Assembly: GCF_019278565.1 (NCBI RefSeq)
Contig: NZ_CP058988.1
Location: 2,728,001 to 2,792,000 of the forward strand
Length of the DNA: 64,000 bases
Reading direction: 5' to 3'
Origin: Cellulophaga sp. HaHa_2_95
GTDB lineage: Bacteria > Bacteroidota > Bacteroidia > Flavobacteriales > Flavobacteriaceae
Part shown: one piece after another, positions 1 to 8,278 of the stretch
Numbering within the stretch: position 1 is the stretch's first letter
Layout: every line of letters starts with the position of its first letter
Program-made: the position numbers and the translations under genes
The notes under the pieces: model-generated
What the model was told of the DNA's origin: nothing
Databases searched by the model: none
What the model saw: only the letters and a program-made list of their open reading frames with translations

Positions 1-5
1 TTTAA

Positions 6-3000
6 TTAGTTTCCTTCAGCTTCACAAAGAATTGCAACAGGTCCAGAAGTATTTACGCAGGAACATATGTTAGTTGCAGGATCGTAGCATCTACTTTCTC
101 CGGTTGAACAACTGTCAGGACATTGAACAACGGTTACTTCTATTATATCGGAACCTACGCCACCCAGATTATCTATAACTGTCAATTTATAAATATAAGT
201 GCCACCTAAAGTAATGGTAACGTTGGTATTAAAAGAGTTAGGAGATGATATGGTCGAGGATCCAGTACTTATTTCTTCCCATAAAATCGAAGATACAGTG
301 GTCGATCCACTAAAATTACCTTCAAGTCTAAACTGATAATCAAATGGACCCACTAAAATATCTTCACCCGCATCCACAAAAGCAGAAATGTTTGGTTTAC
401 CTACTGTTATGGTTATGGTATCTGTATTATTTAATATTGGTGTTCCATTATCGGAAACCGTTAAAGTTACCATATAAGTTCCTGCTGTGGTAAAAGTGTG
501 AGAAGGATTGGCGGTTATGGCTGTGGTTCCGTCTCCAAAATCCCATGAATAACTTAATATATCACCATCATCAGGATCATAAGAAGTACTACCGGAAAAT
601 TGAACTTCCAAATCAATAAGACCTGAACTTATATCCGATGTTGCCTCTGCGGATGGAGCTTGGTTGACAGCTGGAACTATAACTGTAACAGTATATACTT
701 GTGTGCTTCCATCTGCTGCAGTAACAGTATATGCTACGGGATTAGTGAAATTCAGGCCTACACTAGTTAGCGGACTCACAGAAATACCCGTATGGGTCAC
801 ATTAGGTATTAATGTTGTTACATTAGTTCCCGCGGGCAAGGTCACTGAAATATTAGTTCCTGAAATAGTTCCATTTACTCCACCAATTGTAAATGCGGTG
901 ATTTCTTTTGTTGTACTAGCCTCTAAACTAACCGTAATAGTATAGACTTGTGTGCTTCCATCTGCTGCAGTAACAGTATATGCTACGGGATTAGTGAAAT
1001 TCTGGCCTACATTAGTTAGCGGACTCACAGAAATACCCGTATGGGTCACATTAGGTATTAAGGTAGTTACATTAGTTCCTGCGGGCAAGGTTACCGAAAT
1101 ATTAGTTCCCGAAATAGTTCCATTTACTCCACCAATACTAAATCCAGTGATTTCTTTTGTTGTACTAGCCTCTAAACTAACCGTAATAGTATAGACTTGT
1201 GTGCTTCCATCTGCTGCAGTAACAGTATATGCTACGGGATTAGTGAAATTCTGGCCTACATTAGTTAGCGGACTCACAGAAATACCCGTATGGGTCACAT
1301 TAGGTATTAAGGTAGTTACATTAGTTCCTGCGGGCAAGGTTACCGAAATATTAGTTCCCGAAATAGTTCCATTTACTCCACCAATTGTTAATGCGGTGAT
1401 TTCTTTTGTTGTACTAGCCTCTAAACTAACCGTAACAGTATAGACTTGTGTGCTTCCATCTGCTGCAGTAACGGTATAAGTAGTAGGACTAGAAAAATTT
1501 TGAGCTACTCCTGAGGCGGGATTTACAAAAACACCCGTATGGCTTAGGTTTGGTGATAAGGCCGTTACATTAGTTCCTGCGGGCAAGGTTACCGAAATGT
1601 TTGTTCCTGAAATAGTTCCATTTACTCCACCAATTGTAAATGCGGTGATTTCTTTTGTTGTACTAGCCTCTAAACTAACCGTAACAGTATAGACTTGTGT
1701 GCTTCCATCTGCTGCAGTAACGGTATAAGTAGTAGGACTAGAAAAATTTTGAGCTACTCCTGAGGCGGGATTTACAAAAACACCCGTATGGTTTAGGTTT
1801 GGTGATAAGGTAGTTACATTAGTTCCTGCGGGCAAGGTTACCGAAATATTTGTTCCTGAAATAGTTCCATTTACTCCACCAATTGTAAATGCGGTGATTT
1901 CTTTTGTTGTACTAGCCTCTAAACTAACCGTAACAGTATATACTTTTGTACTTCCATCTGCTGCAGTAACGGTATAAATAGTAGGACTAGAAAAATCTTG
2001 AACTACACCTGAAGCAGGATTGATAGAAGCTCCAGTATGTGTAATAGATGGCGAAAGTGTTGCAAGATCAGTTCCCGCAGGAAGTGTAATGGTAAACGCT
2101 GTTGAAGGATCATTCACCGTTTCTCCATCAATAGTAAATAATGTAATGTCTTTAGTACTACTAAGAGGAGCTGCTAAATTCACCGTAACCGTATACACTT
2201 GCGTAGTTCCATCAGCAGCGGTAACCGTATACTCAAAAGGACTTGTAAAATTTTGAGCTACACCTGAAGCAGGATTGATAGAAACTCCAGTATGTGTAAT
2301 AGATGGCGAAAGTGTTGCAAGATCAGTTCCCGCAGGAAGTGTAATGGTAAACGCTGTTGAAGGATCATTCACCGTTTCTCCATCAATAGTAAATGATGTA
2401 ATGTCTTTAGTACTACTAAGAGGAGCTGCTAAATTCACCGTAACCGTATACACTTGCGTAGTTCCATCAGCAGCGGTAACTGTATAATCAACAGGACTTG
2501 TAAAATCTTGAACTACACCTGAAGCAGGGTTGATAGAAGCTCCAGTATGTGTAATAGATGGCGAGAGTGCGGTAACATCAGTTCCCGCAAGAAGTGTAAT
2601 CGTAAATGCTGTTGCAGGATTGTTCACCGTTTCTCCATCAATAGTAAATGATGTAATGTCCTTATCACTGCTAAGGGCTGGAGCTAAACTCACTGTAATC
2701 GTATACACTTGCGTAGTTCCATCAGCAGCGGTAACCGTATAATCAACAGGACTTGTAAAATCTTGTGCTACACTTGAAGCAGGATTGATTGAGTTTCCTT
2801 CATGTACTATAGTGGGACTTAATGCCGCAACATCAGTTCCCGCAGGAAGGGTAATGGTAAATGCTGTTGCAGGATTGTTTACCGTTTCTCCATCAATACT
2901 AAATGATGTAATGTCCTTATCACTGCTAAGGGCTGGAGCTAAACTCACTGTAATTGTATACACTTGCGCAGTTCCATCAGCAGCGGTAACTGTATACTCA

Positions 3001-5180
3001 ACAGGACTTGTAAAATCTTGCGCTACACCTGAAGCAGGATTGATAGAAGCTCCAGTATGTATAATAGATGGCGAAAGTGCGGTAACATCAGTTCCTGCGG
3101 GAAGTGTAATCGTAAATGCTGTTGCAGGATTGTTTACCGTTTCTCCATCAATACTAAATGATGTAATGTCTTTAGTACTACTAAGAGGAGCAGCTAAATT
3201 CACCGTAATCGTATACACTTGCGTAGTTCCATCAGCAGCGGTAATCGTATACTCAACAGGACTTGTAAAATCTTGTGCTACGCCTGAAGCAGGATTGATT
3301 GAGTTTCCTTCATGTACTATAATAGGACTTAATGCCGCAACATCAGTTCCCGCAGGAAGGGTAATGGTAAATGCTGTTGCAGGATTGTTCACCGTTTCTC
3401 CATCAATACTAAATGATGTAATGTCCTTATCACTGCTAAGGGCTGGAGCTAAACTCACTGTAATCGTATACACTTGCGTAGTTCCATCAGCAGCGCTAAC
3501 CGTATAATCAACAGGACTTGTAAAATCTTGTGCTACGCCTGAAGCAGGATTGATAGAAGCTCCAGTATGTGTAATAGATGGCGAAAGGGCAGTTACGTCG
3601 GTTGAAGAAGGTAAGATGACAGTAATATCGGTTCCTGTAATAGTTCCATTTAAACCATCAATAGTAAATGTGGTGATGTCTTTTGAATCACTCTGAGCAA
3701 CAGTTACTGTAATGGTGTACTCTTGCGTAGACGCATCTTCAGCACTAACCGTATAAATTACAGGATTTGTAAAATCTTGTGCTACTCCAGAAACAGGACT
3801 TACAGTAGCGCCAGTATGAGTTACAGTGGTCTCCAGTGCAGTTACGTCTGTTGTAGAAGGTAATGTTATAGAAATATCAGTCCCTGTAATAGTTCCATTT
3901 ATACCATCAATTGAAAATGCTGTAATATCTTTTGAATCACTGGGAGCAACAGTTACCGTAACGGTGTACTCTTGCGTAGATGCATCTTCAGCAGTAACCG
4001 TATAAATTACAGGATTTGTAAAATCTTGTGCTGCATCTGAAACAGGGCTTACAGTTGCACCAGTATGAGTTACAGTAGGCTCGAGTGCAGTTACGTCTGT
4101 TCCTGCAGGTAAGGTGACCGAAATGTTAGTCCCTGTAATAGTTCCAGGGATACCATTGATTGCAATATCAGTGATATCTTTTGAATCATTACCCTCAATA
4201 CTACAATTCACCGTATACGCTTGTATCGTTTCATCTTGAGCGGTAACGGTATAAATTACAGGATTCGTAAAATCTTTACTTATTTCTGATTCCGGAGAAA
4301 TACTTGCTCCATTATGTATAATTACGGGTGCTAAAGCAGTCAAATCGGTTCCTTCAGGAAGTACTACATCGATAACAGTTCCCGTAATTGTCCCTGCTAC
4401 TCCATTTACCATAAAGGAAGTAATTTCTTTTTCAGTAGAAAGTTCATCCACAACTTCAAAGGTGACGGTAGCTACTAATTCTTGTTCGTTGCTATCTCTG
4501 AGTAAGAACTCAATCGTAGTAACCCCCAATTCATTAGAAATATATTCCAATTGATAGGTTCCTGGTTCAATGCTTACAAAATCATTCACCGTAATAGTAT
4601 TGCTTTCAGGAGCTGCGGTATATAAATTACCAGAGCCTTCAGAGAACGAATAATTTCTTTGGTAGGTTGCTCCTGTTACAGCCGCTTCATTTCCTAAGGA
4701 TACCGTAATACTTTGAGAGCTCCCTAATAGCACTGGGTCTGTAGGTCCTTCGGCGGTCCAGGTAACTGGAATATTGGTAATGGTATAGGTAAGTGTTATT
4801 TCTTCTGTAAATCCAAAAGTATCGGATGCAGTAAAGGTTACCGAATGATCTCCTATAGCTGTTGGAATATAATCTAATGAAGCTGATAGTGGATTAAAAG
4901 AGGCCTTTTCTCCTTCTTGAATTATACTTCCGTCAACATTTTCAAAATACCCCGCTCCAGAATTTATTTTATACGAATAAGAATAACTAAGATCTTCTAA
5001 TAGTTCCTCAGGAGTAATCGTCAAGAAAGTAGTTAGTGGATAATTAATGAATCCATCAACCTCATGTTCTTCCGTGATTTCAAATTCAACTTCAGTATAC
5101 AAGCCAACCTCTTTGGTACAGGCTATGATTAAAGCTAGTAAGGCTAAAAATCCGAAAGTATATTTGTAAGTAGTTTTCAT
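6..5180 (-). CDS. Giant TraQ-like lipoprotein with 15 DUF5018-like repeats
   Basis: Start taken at the ATG ending at 5180, because it gives the same lipoprotein leader as its three paralogues (lipobox-like I-I-A-C, Cys about residue 21). An upstream in-frame ATG at 5204 only adds eight residues. Residues ~20-245 look like two tandem copies of the TraQ (DUF3872) fold seen in Bacteroides conjugative elements (inference from pattern: Y-x-Y-K, G-x-G-x-F, D-x-F-G-F). Then come 15 repeats of 83-85 residues beginning K-[DE]-I-T, resembling DUF5018, to about residue 1505. A PKD domain (W-D-F-G-D-G), a PKD-like domain and a Cys-rich tail of about 40 residues with seven Cys follow. It is last of six co-directional genes. 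Probably outer-membrane anchored and surface exposed; an adhesive or structural role is inferred, not shown. Confidence 0.85.
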   Translation of the reverse strand: MKTTYKYTFGFLALLALIIACTKEVGLYTEVEFEITEEHEVDGFINYPLTTFLTITPEELLEDLSYSYSYKINSGAGYFENVDGSIIQEGEKASFNPLSASLDYIPTAIGDHSVTFTASDTFGFTEEITLTYTITNIPVTWTAEGPTDPVLLGSSQSITVSLGNEAAVTGATYQRNYSFSEGSGNLYTAAPESNTITVNDFVSIEPGTYQLEYISNELGVTTIEFLLRDSNEQELVATVTFEVVDELSTEKEITSFMVNGVAGTITGTVIDVVLPEGTDLTALAPVIIHNGASISPESEISKDFTNPVIYTVTAQDETIQAYTVNCSIEGNDSKDITDIAINGIPGTITGTNISVTLPAGTDVTALEPTVTHTGATVSPVSDAAQDFTNPVIYTVTAEDASTQEYTVTVTVAPSDSKDITAFSIDGINGTITGTDISITLPSTTDVTALETTVTHTGATVSPVSGVAQDFTNPVIYTVSAEDASTQEYTITVTVAQSDSKDITTFTIDGLNGTITGTDITVILPSSTDVTALSPSITHTGASINPASGVAQDFTSPVDYTVSAADGTTQVYTITVSLAPALSSDKDITSFSIDGETVNNPATAFTITLPAGTDVAALSPIIVHEGNSINPASGVAQDFTSPVEYTITAADGTTQVYTITVNLAAPLSSTKDITSFSIDGETVNNPATAFTITLPAGTDVTALSPSIIHTGASINPASGVAQDFTSPVEYTVTAADGTAQVYTITVSLAPALSSDKDITSFSIDGETVNNPATAFTITLPAGTDVAALSPTIVHEGNSINPASSVAQDFTSPVDYTVTAADGTTQVYTITVSLAPALSSDKDITSFTIDGETVNNPATAFTITLLAGTDVTALSPSITHTGASINPASGVVQDFTSPVDYTVTAADGTTQVYTVTVNLAAPLSSTKDITSFTIDGETVNDPSTAFTITLPAGTDLATLSPSITHTGVSINPASGVAQNFTSPFEYTVTAADGTTQVYTVTVNLAAPLSSTKDITLFTIDGETVNDPSTAFTITLPAGTDLATLSPSITHTGASINPASGVVQDFSSPTIYTVTAADGSTKVYTVTVSLEASTTKEITAFTIGGVNGTISGTNISVTLPAGTNVTTLSPNLNHTGVFVNPASGVAQNFSSPTTYTVTAADGSTQVYTVTVSLEASTTKEITAFTIGGVNGTISGTNISVTLPAGTNVTALSPNLSHTGVFVNPASGVAQNFSSPTTYTVTAADGSTQVYTVTVSLEASTTKEITALTIGGVNGTISGTNISVTLPAGTNVTTLIPNVTHTGISVSPLTNVGQNFTNPVAYTVTAADGSTQVYTITVSLEASTTKEITGFSIGGVNGTISGTNISVTLPAGTNVTTLIPNVTHTGISVSPLTNVGQNFTNPVAYTVTAADGSTQVYTITVSLEASTTKEITAFTIGGVNGTISGTNISVTLPAGTNVTTLIPNVTHTGISVSPLTSVGLNFTNPVAYTVTAADGSTQVYTVTVIVPAVNQAPSAEATSDISSGLIDLEVQFSGSTSYDPDDGDILSYSWDFGDGTTAITANPSHTFTTAGTYMVTLTVSDNGTPILNNTDTITITVGKPNISAFVDAGEDILVGPFDYQFRLEGNFSGSTTVSSILWEEISTGSSTISSPNSFNTNVTITLGGTYIYKLTVIDNLGGVGSDIIEVTVVQCPDSCSTGESRCYDPATNICSCVNTSGPVAILCEAEGN
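664..4450 (-). repeat. In-gene tandem repeats of 249 and 255 bp
   Basis: Fifteen coding repeats in two length classes. 249-bp units (83 aa) occupy roughly 664-1930 and 255-bp units (85 aa) roughly 1930-3560, with older, more diverged units up to about 4450. Neighbouring units, for example those starting near 952 and 1201 or near 2275, 2530 and 2785, are almost identical in DNA. This indicates recent expansion or ongoing homogenisation by recombination. Confidence 0.9.
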
Positions 5181-5223
5181 TATAATAAAATTATCTGAAA
5201 TCAAAAATTATAAAAGACTAGTT

Positions 5224-8200
5224 TTATGGACATGCTCCACTCCCATTTTGCACTACAAAAGTTACTCGCCGAGTTTGCTCTGGTAATCCTAAGTTATTAC
5301 TAATTGTGAAATCATATATTATAACTTCACAATTATAGAATGGCCCTTCTAGTATTCCTGATGTGTTTCCTGAATTTACAGGGAAATTTTGGGTAACAAC
5401 ATAACTTACGCTGTTATATCTAATAGTTGATATATTTGCTAAACCAGATTCATCTTTATAACTCATCGTAAATACTATTCCCTGCGCTATTGCCGTGGCA
5501 TTTGGCGTTATTCTAAAAGTTACAGCTTGTGTGCTTGTAGAAACAGGACTAGCAATTGGATCTATAAAAAAGGTATAATCTGGCTCTTGAACCGGTTCCA
5601 AAACTATTTCTACCGTATCAAATCCAGTAGCTCCTAGGTCATCTGTAACAGTTAATACAACATCATATGTCCCTGGATCATCAAAAGTATGTGATGTAGC
5701 AGTTGGATTTGTATTAGTTATTATATTTCCTGTCGATCCACTATCACCAAAATTCCATTCATAATTTTCAATGGTTCCGTCAGTATCACCAGAACTTGCT
5801 ACATTAAAAGTTACCGTTCTAGGGTAATCTGTTGTTGGAATCAAAATTCTATCGTCTATTTCTACCGTAGGATTTTGATTTGGCACTACATTAATATCTA
5901 TTGTAGCCGCAGTAGTCGCTCCATTTTCATCTTCAATCATATAGTCAAATCTATCATTCCCAGTAGTAGCGGTATATAATATAGATTGCCCTCCAGGAGC
6001 AATTGTCGCCGTTCCATTAATAGGTGCATCTACCGCTATAATAGTTAAAACGGTTCCATCAGCATCACTATCATTATCAAGAACATCTAATGTATTATTT
6101 GGAGAATTTTCAATTACTGTAAATAAATCAGGCAGAGCCGTTGGAGCTTGATTGGTAGGAGCATTTACGGTTATAGTTATTGTCACCTCCGAACTTGACA
6201 AAGCCGGTATTCTATCATCCGTCACGGTAAGTGTCACATCATAAGTTCCAGCTGTAGTGAAGGTGTGAGAAGGATTGGCTGTTGTAGCTGTGGTTCCATC
6301 TCCAAAATCCCAAGCATAGGTTAATACATCACCTGCATCTGGATCAGAAGAAGTATCTCCTGTAAATTGTACATCTAAAGAAGCTTCTCCAGAAGTTACA
6401 TCAGAACTTGCTACAGCCGTTGGAGCTTGATTGGCAGGAGTATTTACGGTTATTATTATTGTCACCTCAGAACTTGACAACGCCGGTATTCCATCATCGG
6501 TAACTGTAAGCGTTACGTCATATGTTCCAGCGGTTGTGAAGCTATGAGAAGGATTGGCTGTTGTTGCTGTGCTTCCATCTCCAAAATCCCAAGCATAGGT
6601 TAATACATCGCCTGCATCTGGATCCGTAGAAGTATCTCCTGTAAATTGTACGTCTAAAGAAGCTTCTCCTGTAAGTATATCGGAAGTTGCTACAGCCGTT
6701 GGAGCTTGATTGGCAGGAGCATTTACGGTTATGGTTATTGTCGCCTCAGAACTTGATAAAGCGGGTGTTCCATCATCGGTAACTGTAAGCGTTACGTCAT
6801 ATGTTCCAACTGTAGTGAAGGTGTGAGCAGGATTGGCCGTTGTTGCTGTAGTTCCATCTCCAAAATCCCAAGCATACGTTAATACGTCTCCAGTATCTGG
6901 ATCCGTTGAAGTATCTCCTGTAAACTGTACAGCTAAAGAAGCTTCTCCTGTAAGTATATCTGAAGTTGCTACCGCGGTTGGAGCTTGATTTGCATCTGTG
7001 ACAATTATCGTGATTGTATCCGTACTGTTTAGAGCTGGAGTTCCATCATCAGTAACTGTAAGTGTTACCGTATACGTTCCTGCTGTTGTAAAGGTATGAG
7101 AAGGGTTGGCCGTTGTAGCTGTAGTTCCATCTCCAAAATTCCAGGCATATGTTAATGTATCTCCAGTATCTGGGTCAGAAGAAGTGTCTCCTGTAAATTG
7201 AACTGCTAAAGAAGGAGCGCCAGAAGTTACATCTGAAGTTGCTACAGCTGTTGGAGCTTGGTTTGCGGAAGGAACTGTTACGTTTACCGTATAAGTTTGA
7301 ATTGTTTGATCTTGAGCCGTAACTGTATAAATTACTGGATTTGTAAAGTCTTGACTTGTTTCTGATTCCGGCGAAATACTTGCTCCTGTATGAATAATAA
7401 CTGGTGATAATGTAGTTAAGTCAGTTCCTTCAGGAAGTTCTATAGTAATATCCGTTCCAACTATGGTACCTTCTACTCCATTTACTATAAATGATGTAAT
7501 TTCTTTTTCTGTAGAAAGTTCATCTACTACTTCAAAACTTACGGTCTGAAGTATTTCTTGTCCGTTTGAATCTTTCAATAAAAACTCTAAAGTTGTTTGT
7601 CCTAGTTCTGTAGCTACGTAGGTTAAGGTATAGGTTCCTGGCGTAATGCTAACAAATTCATTTAAAATTTCACTCGTTCCACTAGGAGAAGATGTTATTG
7701 TACCTGTTCCTTGTGAAAAAGAATAGTTTCTTTCATACGTAACTCCTGTACCGGTAGTTTCACTTCCTAAAGTAACCGTAATATCTTGTGAGCTGCCCAA
7801 TAAAACTTGTCCTGAAGGTCCTGTTGCCGTCCAAGAAACAGGAACATCGCTGATAGCGTAAGATGCAGTAACCTGCTCCTGAAAGCCAAAAGTATCTTCT
7901 GCGGTAAAAGTAATTGAGTGATCCCCAATTTTTGTAGGAATATAATTTAATGAGGCTGATAATGGATTTAAACCTATTTTATCTCCCTCGGCAATTGTAT
8001 TTCCCGATTCATCTTGAAAATATCCTTCACCAGTACTAATTTTATAGGAATAGGTATACGAATAGCCTTCCACTAGTTCTTCTGGAGTAACCGTAATAGA
8101 AGTTGCTAGCGGTGTATTGATAAAACCATCTACCACATGAGTTTCACTTATTTCAAATTCTACCTCAGTATATAGTCCTACTTCTTTAGTACAGGCTATG

Positions 8201-8253
8201 ATTAAAGTTAGTAGTGCTAAAAATCCGAATGTATATTTGTAGGCTTTTTTCAT
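5224..8253 (-). CDS. TraQ-like lipoprotein with PKD/cadherin-like stalk
   Basis: 1009 aa. Lipoprotein leader with Cys at about residue 21. Domains by eye: two TraQ-like (DUF3872-like) domains at ~20-245, one DUF5018-like repeat at ~250-335, four PKD domains at ~335-695 with W-[DN]-F-G-D-G cores and near-identical sequences, a cadherin/Big_9-type domain at ~700-790 (V-L-D-N-D-S-D-A-D-G), another PKD at ~790-880, and an unassigned beta-rich C-terminus to 1009. It starts 25 bp after the preceding gene and is followed 43 bp later by the giant paralogue, so one operon is likely. Unlike paralogues 1 and 3 it has no Cys-rich tail. Predicted cell-surface stalk protein; ligand unknown. Confidence 0.85.
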   Translation of the reverse strand: MKKAYKYTFGFLALLTLIIACTKEVGLYTEVEFEISETHVVDGFINTPLATSITVTPEELVEGYSYTYSYKISTGEGYFQDESGNTIAEGDKIGLNPLSASLNYIPTKIGDHSITFTAEDTFGFQEQVTASYAISDVPVSWTATGPSGQVLLGSSQDITVTLGSETTGTGVTYERNYSFSQGTGTITSSPSGTSEILNEFVSITPGTYTLTYVATELGQTTLEFLLKDSNGQEILQTVSFEVVDELSTEKEITSFIVNGVEGTIVGTDITIELPEGTDLTTLSPVIIHTGASISPESETSQDFTNPVIYTVTAQDQTIQTYTVNVTVPSANQAPTAVATSDVTSGAPSLAVQFTGDTSSDPDTGDTLTYAWNFGDGTTATTANPSHTFTTAGTYTVTLTVTDDGTPALNSTDTITIIVTDANQAPTAVATSDILTGEASLAVQFTGDTSTDPDTGDVLTYAWDFGDGTTATTANPAHTFTTVGTYDVTLTVTDDGTPALSSSEATITITVNAPANQAPTAVATSDILTGEASLDVQFTGDTSTDPDAGDVLTYAWDFGDGSTATTANPSHSFTTAGTYDVTLTVTDDGIPALSSSEVTIIITVNTPANQAPTAVASSDVTSGEASLDVQFTGDTSSDPDAGDVLTYAWDFGDGTTATTANPSHTFTTAGTYDVTLTVTDDRIPALSSSEVTITITVNAPTNQAPTALPDLFTVIENSPNNTLDVLDNDSDADGTVLTIIAVDAPINGTATIAPGGQSILYTATTGNDRFDYMIEDENGATTAATIDINVVPNQNPTVEIDDRILIPTTDYPRTVTFNVASSGDTDGTIENYEWNFGDSGSTGNIITNTNPTATSHTFDDPGTYDVVLTVTDDLGATGFDTVEIVLEPVQEPDYTFFIDPIASPVSTSTQAVTFRITPNATAIAQGIVFTMSYKDESGLANISTIRYNSVSYVVTQNFPVNSGNTSGILEGPFYNCEVIIYDFTISNNLGLPEQTRRVTFVVQNGSGACP

Positions 8254-8278
8254 TGTGGTTGGTTGTATTAAATGTTAT

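Noticed and set aside
664..3507. Series of plus-strand ORFs opposite the giant lipoprotein gene
   Set aside because: They follow the repeat period of the minus-strand gene, have Val/Pro-rich low-complexity translations and no leader or family match. They are mirror frames of the coding repeats.
664..4450. CRISPR-like repeat array
   Set aside because: The units are about 250 bp, in frame and coding throughout, with no short repeat-spacer alternation and no cas genes.
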